From: Endomychus coccineus
Lineage: Eukaryota; Arthropoda; Insecta; Coleoptera; Endomychidae
Direction of reading: 5' to 3'
DNA: 64,000 nt
Assembly (NCBI GenBank): GCA_958510875.1
Contig: OY294069.1
Span: forward strand, 161,137,111 to 161,201,110
The notes beneath the pieces were generated by a model. That model was given only the letters and a program-made list of their open reading frames with translations, was not told the origin of the DNA and made no database searches. The position numbers and the translations under genes were made by a program. Shown here piece after piece: positions 10,954 through 24,400 of this stretch. Numbering within the stretch: position 1 is the first letter of the stretch; each line of letters starts with the position of its first letter.

Positions 10954-13266
10954 TCACACTTTTGTCAACCTCAACTTGACGGTTCTTTTTATTTTTAGAC
11001 ACTCTTTTCGTTCTCCGTCGTCATATCTCATTAGCTTTAATAGATTTATGAGTGATTTCTCAATATTACGATCAACTACTTGAGCGATTCGAAATTCTTC
11101 ACAGTATGCAGGTAAACATAAGATTCGTGTACGATATTCGACACATGGCATTCTGTCGTCCGATTTTGAAAGAACGAAATTCGTCACAGAGATAATTATT
11201 GATTTTAAAATTCTAAAATACAATGAAAACCTTGTTGATGCAACAATTTCGACATCATAGGCGTCCAAGTAATATTTTTTTACTTTTACTAAAAAATTAA
11301 TATGATTGAGAAATTAAATTATGAATAAAATGTGTAATATATGGTCAAGAATATAATGTACTTATTATAATACATACATTTTCCATAACACTCGGAAGAA
11401 AAACTCTGACAATTTATACATAATACTACATATTTTATGGATTGTGTTCATATATATCTTAAACAACTTTAGCACAATGGAAGGCAGTTATATTTTGTTG
11501 TTCCAAATCTAACAATAATTTTTGTCTTTTATTTACGAATATAACAATAATTGTTGCGAAAAATCTTGTCTCCGAATTGTGGCTGATTTTTTAGATTTAC
11601 AAGGGATAGCTACACTATTATATTTGAAATTTTAACCAAACATCCATGAAATAAAAAATATTCGGTAAAATACAATAAAAAGAGTTATTTAAATGGGAGT
11701 GAAAGGACTCGCAAGCGTCCGTGGTTTTATTTAGAGTTGAAGAAGCTTCAGCCCAAATGTGGGGTGGAAAAGTGGCTTCGTCGGATATAAAATAATCCAC
11801 CAAATAATCAGCAGAAACCGTTAACTTATCACTTAACACATTTGAATTTAAAAATACCGTATCAAGACAATAACGAAGTCACTTTCCAGTTTCACAATTA
11901 TTATTTTCAGATTCACCACTTAATCCCAACTTTTGTATTTTACGCCATCAAGACTGAGTAAGATGGAAACTGCAACCAATAATTGTAACGTAATCGCACA
12001 CTTTACGAACTGCATTATGAATGGCAATTTCAAAATGAACCACTACTTTCTCAGGAATAAAACTTAAGTTGTTAAGAGAACAAATAAACTAAATTTTTTC
12101 CAAACAGAGCCTAATGTAGTATAGGAATCTTCCATCCCTATACGAGATTACCTAAAATCCCTCAATTATAGAATACAACCTTATTTCTATTATTAAATGT
12201 ATTTAATTTATATGTTTATAATTCATAGCCGGTACACAAACAATATGTTTACTGTTACGATTATAATAAACATATTGTTTAGTATAAGCTACCTTGATAT
12301 AGGAAACCGTGGGAATCTCAAGGTAGTTATTGATAGATCGATGTATATACTAAGACTAGGTTAACTAGGACACAATAACAATAACATCACATTACATTTA
12401 TATATTCATACATTCATATATCAGATGATATCATAAGCATATCATAATCATATCATAATCAGATATCATATTGAGAGATTCATAATGATCAATCATCGTT
12501 TACATTAGTACCTACTATTGATTTCAGTAAAGTGTAACTCTTTTATAAGTGAGTGTGTTTCAATTCCTATGCCTCCACCAGGACCACGGGTCAGCTTAAG
12601 GCAAACCGCTCCGACTTTAAGAGCTGATCCTCACACTATAAGTTTCTTCAGATTTGTTTTTCAGTAATATAAACACTAGCGGTGTAAAGTATCCATTTAT
12701 GTAACCATGTATGGTAAATAGTTGTGTGAAAGATATTGTGCAGTATTGAAATGTACCATGCATGTATGTGAAACTCGACTTCCATAAAAGTTCCAAATTT
12801 GTTTGGCATCTAAAAATTTCAATTCTATGTCGGAAATCATTATCCAGAACAAAATGTTGGCAAAGTTTTGCGACTTCTATTGTACATATTTTCTTTGACG
12901 CATTTTAAGTTTCGGGAAGTCAATGTTTCTGAAGAAAATCTGAGGGAAACCATTTGAAGGCAATTCTTTATGCAATATTCTAGTTGGTCTCTCTGCAGGT
13001 TCTTCTTCCGCTTTTCATTTGCCGGCAATACTAAGAATTGCTCTAGCAATTTCTTCTTCAAGTCCATGATTATGTTGATTCTTTAATGTTGTTACAACAA
13101 AACTACCGGATTCCCGAATGGTATACACATAAACCTTACATTTAGGCCGTTTGATGCACCTCCAGACAGTTTCTTTAGTTGAAGATTGATGTTTAGAAAA
13201 CTTATAATTTTCGTACACTATTAGGGTGTTTCCGCGTTAACTAATAATTTCTTTCACAAACGACAT
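10954..13266 (-). pseudogene. FLYWCH-MULE transposase, decayed
   Basis: The minus-strand reading starts at an ATG at 13266-13264. It gives a FLYWCH zinc finger, RGNTLIVYENYKFSKH...VWRCIKRPKCKVYV...NQHNHG, with a TAA stop inside its first ten codons. Further down, 12062-11917 encodes a MULE transposase block: PEKVVVHFEIAIHNAV, then IIGCSFHLTQS, a stop, then WRKIQKLGL. The segment 11839-11618 encodes DYFISDEATFPPHIWAEAS...ACESFHSHLNNSFY, a C-terminal block common in insect FLYWCH-MULE proteins. An unassigned 104-residue frame (11268-10954) may be the tail. In the family the FLYWCH domain binds DNA and the MULE domain cuts and joins it. Stops and frameshifts make it dead. Confidence 0.75.
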
Positions 13267-13375
13267 TTTAAATTTTGAAAAGAATATTAACTATTACTTG
13301 TTAGCACGTACAACATGAAAAATATAATGATTATAAGTTTGGAAACAAGCCCCTGTCCAGCATTAATTATCAACA

Positions 13376-13772
13376 TCTTCTGTCAGCGAAGAATCCTTGA
13401 AGCGATAGAAATCCTAAAACATCCAAATAATATAAACCGTGACTCAGGATATTACCTTCCCAACATTTGAAAACCCATCCTCGGAAATTCCACTTCGCAC
13501 ATGAGCACACAACGGCAGGGTCAGGTGCCAGAACGAAGTTAACCACCGGAATAAAGGCAGTGAACTGTGTAGCGTGAAGGATTTTTTCCTACAATAAATA
13601 CCGCTGTATAAACCAGTAGAATCAGTTTCAATTCAAGCCTCAAGCTTGCCCTGAAGATGCCACCTGTAATGGTTGGCGAGACGTCGGCATCAAGTCGTGC
13701 TATTGTGACGCGGAATCCATCCGGAAGCCAAGATTTTTCAAGATTAGCTATCTTCGGAAGTCTACTATTCGA
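13376..13772 (+). pseudogene. Penelope-like element 3' end, copy 1
   Basis: The segment 13381-13540 encodes RRILEAIEILKHPNNINRD and SGYYLPNI, the tail that follows the GIY-YIG domain in Penelope-like elements, with an in-frame stop. The following 3' region contains a hammerhead-like motif (CTGAAGA ... GAGACGTC, 13652-13696) and ends in 'tcttcgg'. The same end occurs twice more at 40-41.6 kb. Confidence 0.75.
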
Positions 13773-16700
13773 GATATGTTATGCAAGTTTAATGATAAGC
13801 TTTCTCTTCATTTCCTGAATAGCCAATATCACTGAATAGAGTCACAGTAAAAAGTATTCTCTTGGGTATATACTTGAGATTGAAGCTGATTCATGTTGCG
13901 TTATATATTCATAATATTTGTGCTGCCATATACTTTTTGTTTATTTATGTCGAGTTATGGGTACATTCTACGTTATTCAATACGTATACATTATATTCCC
14001 GCTGGAAATATTGATGAAAAATAATAACTTCCAGGCTATAATAATAAAGTCAAAGAGAATTTATTCTGCACAGGTAAAAGAATAATGTAACGACGGTGAT
14101 TTTATAGATAGTATTGTACGATATGCAATTTAAGCCCAAACGGAATCAATTTTTCGTAATATGCTACTACCTCCATATACTTTTATGGTAATTGGTCTCT
14201 CATTTATGTTTTTGTATGTAATGCTTTGCCTAAATTGGGTCAGAAATAGAATTTACACTGAACGTGTTTTTGAAATTGCTAAAATGTACTTTGTACAGAA
14301 TTTCTATTCCAGTCGATGCCTGCATAATTTGAGAGAAGCCATTCAATTGATTATAGTCCACCGGAATTAGCATTTGAGGTCGAAGTAAATAGTACAGCAA
14401 TGTGACCTATACCAAATTGAAGGTATTTTCATGCGAAATAAATGTGTGAAAACCGGAAGTAAAAAAAAGGGTGATTTCCGAGAAATAGATGAATATATAT
14501 TAAAATTCACGTGTTTTTGTATTTTTGCACATTTTTCTCTGAAAACATGCATTTTAGGGAAAAACACAAGAGTAAAAAATTGTAGAGCGGAAAATTTCCG
14601 ATCGATATGAGTCATTTACATTTCCATTTAGCTTACAAGAGCGCGCCAAACTAAATATATAAATATTTTTTCAATTTTATCATGTTATGAAAATTAACGA
14701 TTCTTCTCGTTGATAGAAAAATACATTATAAGTCATACCAAATTGAAGGTTATGATAAAACTGATAAATCTGTAGCAATCCAAAGTTCAAAGAAAGGGTT
14801 ATTTCTGAAAAATTAATATATACAGAGTGTCCCAGGTTTTATGCAATTGTGATAGCTGCCCATGACGCGCACATTCCTCGCTACGCCTCTGCAAGATAAA
14901 AATATTTGCTATAGTTCATATTTCATACTTCAATATCATAATATAATAGTTATGATACTAACAAAATACTAGTTTTAGGAGATGAACAGAAGTTACAGTT
15001 AAATTGATACTGGTGAAGTGAATTTCTGTGAATCTCGAACATCTGGAACTACTATCGGGTGAAAATACTACAACTAAATTCGGTAAGGCGAGAGAAGTTT
15101 ATTTCAAAATTGAACAAATCTAATTAATGCTCTTATAGGAAGCAAGCAATGAACATCCATTAAAACTTTACCATTGTAATGACTACTAGTTTGAAAACTT
15201 CACTCGTTAATGCCTTAGATAAATAATTATTTCACTTCAAACCAACTCTCCAAACTTTTCCTACGTACAATTGGCTACAAGCTTGAATTCCACTATGATA
15301 AATGGGAAAAATTCTAAAGTACTAGTATTACTGATGACATGATGAGAAAGAAATGTTACTGGAAATGAATGAAAAGCTAACTCTCATATTAAAGATTAGA
15401 ATAAAGATCAACTTGAAAATATCCATCAACAATCTAAACCAACAAAATATTCAATGAAATTAAACTAATGTTTAATGTTTAAGTATTCCTAATTATAATT
15501 TTATCTGTAATCCAGATATGTTACATCTTACAATAAAATGTTAGTTCATAAACTGTTTTGCTAGTTCATCGTTCGTTTTTATACGAATTATCACGTAAAT
15601 TACCGCCTATAGGGCTCGTTCCTCCCAACCACCACACCGAGCTCTTAAAAAGTACATCCACACCTCTTAATTTCTAACTTGGTACTACCGCATCACCGCG
15701 TACGAACCAACGAGCCTTGCGCTGAACACCACTCGGGGAATACCCTCCAACTCGGGGAGTCCCCTCTGCCTATTGCCACCGCCCTTTGATAGATGGCAGC
15801 AGATCAACTAAATATCAACTAACATATATATTATAATCAGTAAAGAATATTAAACACTGAAAAATTTGAAATAAACTTAAAATAAGAATTTGGTATGTAG
15901 GTTGAATTGCTACACTGCTTGCATTCATCTCTATAAGAGCAACATAAATCATAATTAGTGAGTGGGACCACCCTGAATTCACAAAAAAAATTGTTCCATC
16001 AGAATGTTTACCAATGGAACGAACTTCTTGGTAGCTAAAATATAAATAATAAGAGAATCTGGATGAATGCTTGGCCGCAGAGGGTCTAGGTACGCCACTG
16101 GATTTACTCATTATTAAATGAGTACATCTTACAGACGAATTTGAAAAGTTTCTGAAACTTTTTGAATGATAAAGTGATAAATTGGATATGCACGCTAGCA
16201 TAAAATTGGTAGCATTTGCAGCATCTAGTTTTAGATTTATGAACCGCCAGTAATATGATCTGAAAGATTTACTACTTCACTCCACGGATTTCAAATTGTA
16301 TCTTCCTAATTAAATCCTTTAGACAGACAAAGAGAATTACTAATGTTGCATTTCATTATTGAGGTTTTATGTAATGACACTAATTGAACAGTTTCATTCG
16401 ATATCATTATAATAATTTTTCCTCTCATGAATTTGTTTATTGATTGCAATACAATTAATGGTTGTGCATATCACTCTGCACTGGGGAATTAAAAAAGTAG
16501 CGAATTCCGATAAAGGAATAAAGAGACATGTAATATACATTAAATAGGTACTCCAGTAAATATCTAATTATTGAGTATTAAAGTCTAGTAGTAAAGTTAT
16601 GAACTGATGCAAAGAATTGATACTGCTTCCTCGCATTCACACAATCGTCTTTTATTATTTGGTGTTTCCGCAAATTGTGTATTTTACACATTTTCTTCTG

Positions 16701-17956
16701 ATATCAAATCGAACATAAAATAAAACATGATAACAAATAATTTGAGAATTAGTTCAGTTAATTAATAAAACATAATGATAAATAATTTGTAAATCAGTTC
16801 AATTAACTCATTAATTATCCATTAAATGTGGATGAAAAATATTACTCACATTATTTAGATTGATGCGTACATACCCGAGGAGAAAGTTCGACTTTATTGA
16901 TGAAATCTTGCAATTTAGGATTCACGCGGTAAATGAACTTCATGCTGACATGACAGTATTACTTATTATTTGCAATCAAAAAGTATCTGAGGATGAAATC
17001 AACACCGACTGACAGGAAATGGTTTAAATTAAGTATTGTAATCAGATAATACATTGAAATAAAATATCTGAAAGTTTATAATGAGAATAAAAATGATTTA
17101 CAATAATGAAGAAAATAATAGATTGGTAATAATTGAATTTGGAAAAACTGAAACGTGACAATGAGTCTCTAACGAAAAAATAATCTCCCCGGGACTTTCA
17201 CTTCAGTTTTTCGTCACAGCAGTTCACATTCTAAGAACAAATTGAATACCATATAACTGTGATATCCTGCCAGCGCGAAGCCATAATCTATATAATGAAG
17301 TTGTTTAGAAAATTATCAAGCAAGGAGGTTCAACTACACTCATATGTAATGACAATTTTTTATTATTCTCAAGAAATATGAGTATTAGTAGTGTAATTAT
17401 ATCAGAACTAGGTAAGTCAGTCGGTTTGAAATGAACTCATATTTGAAACAGTTTTCACCTTTTTTTTTAAAGCTAGATCAGAAAGATTCTGGCTAGATGT
17501 CACTTAACTGCAGGCGATCTGTGATTTGCAAATGAACTACAGACAGTGGCTTAACCTTAGAGCAATAAAAGCTATAAAGGCATCTTGGATATAATAATAC
17601 TACACTTTATAGTGAAGCCAACCTCTGGCAATGCTTTACAGTCTGATTTATAGATGAGGGGGGCTGGGACGTCTTGAGCCATTCTTTACATGGGTCCTGG
17701 AGACTGGCTCCTTGAGTAATTTATTGAAAGGTAGGTACGGTGAGAGGAGATCTAGTTTTATCCTCAACAGAGCCATACGTAAATAAGCAAAGCATGCAAT
17801 GTTGAATTCTAAGCAAGGATAGAAAAAAAACCTCTCTATATCATCTCTAATTGCTCTAAGTGCTTAGTCTTTTTCCGTCTGTCTTTTATTTCTATAGTAA
17901 CTTCGTAAAATTGGCAACTGTTGCTTGGCTGAATGCACCCATTAGCAACTTTAAAA
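13773..17956. other. 4.2 kb without a recognised gene
   Basis: Mostly AT-rich. Three things stand out. The string 'ataccaaattgaaggt' occurs at 14408 and 14743 in otherwise different surroundings. A GC-richer island lies at 15605-15790 with paired 'ctcggggaatac/ctcggggagtcc' strings. A 128-codon minus-strand open frame (16201-15815) has no domain I recognise and an ordinary-looking AT-rich composition. A mariner-type end ('acagagtgtcccaggtttt') lies at 14822. None of these supports a host gene. Confidence 0.4.
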
Positions 17957-18170
17957 CTTGACCATAGAGATCATATTAGCATAGAGGAGTAAAGCGGGCT
18001 CTTCTCGCTTTTATATAAGAGCACGCCGTCATCAATGTAAGCGGTTGGACGTGAGGGTAAAAATACGAAGGAGTAGGTACCGCTAAGAAATTTGAACATG
18101 TCACGCACCGCTTATATACCTTAAACACAGGCTTTACACCTCTATCTAATATATGATCTCTATGAACTTG
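17957..18170. mobile_element. Small MITE in the PPM1G upstream region
   Basis: A 214-bp element has terminal inverted repeats of about 38 bp. The left end includes 'catagagatcatattagc' and 'gaggagtaaagc'; the right end carries the matching complement 'gctttacacctctat' and 'gatctctatg'. There is no coding content. It ends about 295 bp before the PPM1G start codon, so it may sit in the promoter or 5' UTR region. Confidence 0.7.
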
Positions 18171-18465
18171 ACTGGATCACAGTATATAGACACTATTCTT
18201 GACTGGATGATCTTGCTCGGTGATATAATATAGAATTTTGCACTTCTAGTTTCTGCCTGTAGTGTAAATTTGAGGTATCATCTATGGTTAGATGGGTTCG
18301 ATGAATATTTCATAGAGCAATTTATAATTCTGTAGAAAGCTCCCTTCTGTGACCAGCATGGACGCAAGTTAACAAGTCGTTTTGTACCGGTATTTTTAAT
18401 GTAGTGTATATAATTAAAGCGAACTATAATTAATTTTAAGCAATATTTGAATTATAACCTGCAGA

Positions 18466-21400
18466 ATGGGTTCATATTTGTCTAAACCAGAAACTGAGAA
18501 ATCATCAACAGATGAAAGTAACGATAAAATAAATTGTGGAGCAAGTTCCATGCAGGGTTGGCGCGTAAGCCAAGAGGTAAATTATTAAAACTTTCTTGAC
18601 CCATTATGCTTTAATCATTGTTTTGTAACCATTCTAGGATGCTCACAACGTTATTCTAGATTTTGATAAAAACACATCATTATTTGCTGTGTATGATGGA
18701 CATGGGGGCCACGAAGTTGCAGAGTATTGTTCTCAAAAATTGCCACACTATATCAAAAGTTCTGTAATCTATAAAGAAAACAAAATTGAAGATGCTTTGA
18801 TAGAAGGTTTCCTGGGTTTTGATGACTCAATTACAAAGAGAGAAGTAGTATCAGCACTTAAAGAAATTGTAGGTGACAAGGAAGCAGACGAAGACAGTGA
18901 TGAGGAGGAAAATGTGAATAATCTCTATGAAGAAGCAACAATGCCTATTGAGCAGGTTATTGAGAAGTACACGTCAAATTTGGTAAATCCTAGTATAAAA
19001 GGTCTAAGAAAGGATTCTGATAAAGTTGAAAAAAGTCCATTCTTAAAAGCTAAGAAAGATGCTGCAGTAGGAACATCAACAGGATCTGACTCTGATGCTC
19101 CAGGATCTAGTTCTTGTCCCGAGTCTTGTAACAATGGGGTTAGCAGCTCTAGTAATGTGATACAACCAACATCTAGTGTACAAGTTACCGAAGGTTTGTA
19201 ATCATATAAATAGTCATAATTATTTCGTTTGTAAAATGTCTGAATCACTTAAGGTGCAGCTAGTTAGTCCCTTTGTTATTTCAAACATAACACCAGATCT
19301 GCAATGTAAATTAGTGCCGATGCATGTATTATATGCTGAACAGTTCAACTGTGTTTGAATGCCTATGGAATAAAAGCATAGTTGAAATTGTTGATAAAAT
19401 ATGCTTCCGCTATACAGGGTGTTTCAGTTTTTTCATTCATAACTTCGGAAAACGATAGAACTTCTAAAAATAATAGGGGTCTTTCATATAAAATTTTTCC
19501 TCAGTCACTTCATTTCCGAAATAGTTGTAGTAGTTGAAGTTTTGAAAAATTATAACATTTTTTTCATTATCTTCTGAACAAATGGAAATTGTTAGTTCAA
19601 ACTTGGTACAGTTCAGTTTTACTGAATGAGAAATTTTTTTGGTCACTAAATATTTTTGAGACAAATACAGTAGCGTAGTTATGGGGTATTGTACCCATTT
19701 GAACCCCTTAAACTTCTATGCCAATGGTCGGAAATTATTATTGTGTTCAAATTTAAAAACTGATTTATTTTCTATAAAAAAGTATTCCTGATAAATTTCA
19801 CTTAGAGGCTTCCTGTTCGAGCTATTTTGATTTTTCTAATCAGGGTTATCATATGCAATTTTTTTTGAAAGGCTATTTAAAAAGTAGAAAAATTTGAATA
19901 TCTTTTTATTGGTAACGATAACAAAAATTCTAAAAATGCAGCGGCCGTTAGTCTATCTGGTAAAACGTATGGGCCAAAAATATTGTTTGTGTAAATGCCA
20001 AGCCAGACATTGACAGTGAATTTCACTTGGACACTGAATTTCACTTGGAAATTCCTACATCATGAGTGTTTTCATTTGCCCATAAACGTAAATAGTGAAA
20101 ATTAATAAATCCACGTCCGTGTAAAATGTGCTTCATCTATCTACAATATTTGCTGGAGGAAGTTTTCGTTGTTGTTGAAGTGAAAGCCCATCATGGTACA
20201 AGATCTAGGAATTTTCAAAAAGAATTCAATGTCAATGTCTGGCTTGGCATTTACAAAAACAAAATTTTTCGCCCATACGTTTTACCAGACAGATTAACGG
20301 CCGCTGCATTTTTGGAATTTCTGAAACTAATCATGAAGACACCACACAATGAGGGAACAAAGTACGAGAATGGCTAAATAGGAAGTACGGTGAAAGATGG
20401 ATTGGTAGAGGTGGTTCAGTTGCATGGCCACCTCGATCACCTGATCTCAATCTGGTCTTTTTTGCTTGGGGTTATTTGGAAGATAAAATTATGCCACGCC
20501 GATTCATAATAGAGAAGATCTACCTAATCGTATTCAAAGAGCTTGTGGGGAAATCAATAATAAAATGTTAATTCGAACAAGAAGGTCATTGACAAATCTA
20601 TGTCGACGTTTCGTTGAAGTAAATGGATCATTTTGAGTATTTATTATGAATTATTTTTCATCGTTACCAATAAATAGGTATTTAAATATTTTCTTACGTT
20701 TTAAATAGCCTTTCAAAAGAAATTCCATAAGACAACTCTGATTAGAAAAATCAAAATAGCTCGAACAGGAAGTCTCCAAGTGAAATTTATCAGGAATATT
20801 TTTTTATAGAAAATAAATCAAAGTTTTCAAATTTGTATTCAATAATAATTTCCGACCATTGGCGTAGAAGTTTAAGGGGTTTTAATGAGTACATACCCCC
20901 ATAACTACGCTACTGTATTTGTCTCAAGAACATTTTATAACCCAAAAAATTGGTCATCCAGTAAAACTGAGGTTTATCAAGTTTGAACTGAAAATCTTCA
21001 TTTGTTTGGAAGATAATGAAGAAAATGTAATAATTTTTCAAAACTTCAACACCCTGTATTTTGGAAACGAAGTGATTTAGAGGAAAATTTTATATGAAAG
21101 ACTCCTATTATTTTCAGAAGTTCTATCGTTCACCGAAGTTATGAACGAAAAAACTGAAACACTCTGTATATGGCAATGTGGTTGTTTCTGAGATATACAG
21201 GGTGTTTCAGTTTTTTCGTTCATAACTTCGGTGAACGATAGAACTTCTGAAAATAATAGGAGTCTTTCATATAAAATTTTCCTCTAAATCACTTCGGTGT
21301 GAAACACCCTGTATATGGCAATGTTGTTGTTTCTGAGATATACAGGGTGTTTCAGTTTTTTCGTTCATAACTTCGTCAAACGATAGAACTTCTAAAAATA

Positions 21401-24400
21401 ATAGGGGTCTTCCATATGAAATTTTTCTCTAAACTACTTCGATTTTCGTTGAAATTGAAAAAAAAAATTTGTTTTTTGCAAATATCTCCAGAACCGTTCA
21501 TCGTACAGAAAACAACTTTTGTAAGCAATCTTTACTCATAGTAAACTATGTTGCGATAATTTTTTTTTTATTCATTGGTGAAGATTTTGAAGGGGTAGTG
21601 GTTGTTTTTCTTCCCAACTTCTACGCCACTGAAATTTTTGAGATCCCCATTTGAACCGCCATTGTTTTTTACACAAAAAAGTACTCTTGATCATAAGCTC
21701 TAAAGTTGACCGTTTTCGAGAAAATCAACTTTTTTGTTGAAAAACATTGTCAATTCTTTGAAATAAAATTTATTTTTACCAATTAAACGAAATTTCTTTA
21801 AACAAGATACAAAACCAAAAAATTGACCATGTTTTTCAACAAAAAAGTTGATTTTCTCGAAAACGGTCAACTTTAGAGCTTATGACCAAGAGTACCTTTT
21901 TGTGTAAAAAACATTGGCGGTTCAAATGGTTGTCTCAAAACCGTACTTTTTCCAGTGACGTAGAAGTTGGGGAGAAAAACAACCACTACCCCTTCAAAAT
22001 CTTCACCAATTATGAATAAAAAAAAAAATGTATCGCACAAAACATAGCTTACTATGAGTAGAGATTGCTTACAAAAGCTGTTTTCTGTACGATAAACGGT
22101 TCCGGAGATATTCGCAAAAAACTATTTTTTTTTTCAATTTCAACCTGTATCTCGAAAAGGAAGTGATTTAGAGAAAAAATTTATTTGAAAAACCCCTATT
22201 ATTTTCAGAAGTTCTATCGTTTGCGAAGTTATGAAGGAAAAAACTGAAACACCCTGTAGAATTGTCATTAAACAATTACGATTTTCTTTCTCATTCTAAA
22301 TTTATATTAGGAAATGAACATTTAGGATCATTATAGTAGTTGATATGCATGACTTCTCTCAATCTTGTCTCTTGATTCAAGGTGATAGTACTGAATCGGT
22401 TGAACCAGATTCGAAATTGGACACAGTTAGTGGGAGTAGTGTATCATCAAATGTACCAGAAATTAAAGTAACAGCTCCAGACAGCTCCGATACTAAAGAA
22501 GCGGAACCTTCAAACAAAACTGTATCTTCAGAACCACTTCAGAATGGTGATTCTGTGCCAGACAGTGTAACAAGCTCTTCTAACCCTATAGAAAATGGAG
22601 AAGTACATTCAAAGGGTAAGAATTTTCTGAGTTCATTTGGTTGATTTCTGAATCAAAAAAACTAATACTATTACAGGCATTATCACAAATTAAATAGACA
22701 AGCTATGGGAAAAGATAATCACCTAAAAACACAATTTTTTGCTAAGATTTCTATGTTTTTTTAAAGAATTTCTGGGTTGGAACAATTATTCCCTTGAGTT
22801 ATCATAAAATAATTCTTTCCTTCCAGGAAAAAGTAAAGCTGCAGTTACTCCAAAACGAATTACACCAGTAAGAATTAGTTCGAGAATTAAAGAAAGTTCG
22901 AAGCAACTTTATAGGAAGTTACTCGACTTTGAAGAGAATGAAGAGTCAGACGAAGAAGATGAGAATTTTGTGGAGCCACATGGTGAGATTGATCATATTA
23001 GCCTATCGAAAGTGTTTCAGAAGTTTTTTTAATACCTTACACGATTGTTATACTGTTCAAATTTTTTGAAACATAATCTAGAATTTAATTTTTTTGTAAA
23101 TTTTTAACACTTTTGTGGTGTTACTTGATTATCTAATCCTGCAGCAATATTTGAAATTGTGGAATGTTCATTAAATGCACCGTAGGAGATTTTAAATGTC
23201 TGATGTTTAAAATAGTAGTAACTTGTCAAAGCAAAAACTTCTATTATTGATACTAAATTCCTAGTTCTTTGTTGCGAATTGTTGATTACCATGTCATTTC
23301 AAATGTCCTATTTTATGCATTTTAACATACATTAAATTATAATTTTGAATATTACAACATGTATAATATATTGTTATACTTTTAGAATCCAGCTCGGATG
23401 AAGATGAGGGTGTTAATGATTCGGCTATTGGAAATGACTCCGATGACAGCTCTGAAGATGAGGATGATGATGATGATGAGGATGAAGATGATGAGGATGA
23501 TGTATCCGATATGAACTTCACCAATAACATGAAGGAAGAACCTGGTTCTGATAGTGGTTGTACAGCTGTGGTGGCTTTATTGAAGGGGGACAAATTATAT
23601 GTTGCGAATGCTGGTGACTCCAGGTGCATTGTTTGTCGTAATGGTAAGTACATAATAATAATAATCTTTATTCAGCTTAATAATATACAAAGCACAGAAG
23701 GTAAGTCATTCCTGTTGAGTATTCGAAGAAGTTAAATAAAAATGACAGCACACACAACTTTTATTTAACAAGTTATCGCAGTTAACTATATAAAATACAC
23801 AATACGTTACTAAGGAGCAGAGATAAACATAGAGTAAATGATAGTGCTAGTTTTGTATTAGAAAATTATTTATTTTCTTCAACAATTCCAGGTCATATTC
23901 GCACTTCATCCCAGGTGAGCTCTTTGGATTGCACTGAAATTTTACAGGTAGTTTCTGCCTCAGGAAATATTAGCTTTCCCAAAATTTCCATAAACTTCAA
24001 TAATGCGCCGCCTAGAAAATTTTCCTTTTTTTTTTGTAATTTTATTGATTGAAAATGAAAATACGGCATTTATTCTGCAGAAACGCATTACCGAGGCTAA
24101 AAAATATTCCACACTATGAATTTGATGGGAAATTTTCCAAGGAATCCAACGCCACCTTCAGAATTGGGCTATAGTTTCGCGCACGCGGGCAAACTCAAAA
24201 AATTGATTTTTTTCTTCAAAAGTTCATATCTCAGGTGTTGCTACTCCGATCGGGCTGAAATTTTGTGTGAAGGCAGCTAAAAGTGAATACTTTGACGTGG
24301 TGTATGAATGGTCATGCATAAATTATGAAACAAAACCGCTAGTCAATTATCTGTATTTTCAAAAGTTTCTAGGCCATTTCTTTCAAGTTCATGCTGATGG

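Noticed and set aside
15815..16201. 128-codon minus-strand gene
   Set aside because: No recognisable domain, splice context or coding-like bias; kept only as a note in the gene-free stretch.
18925..19248. Minus-strand frame over PPM1G exon 2
   Set aside because: It is the shadow of the Ser/acidic-rich coding exon on the other strand.
23294..23653. Poly-serine minus-strand frame
   Set aside because: It is the antisense of the GAT-rich acidic stretch in PPM1G exon 5.
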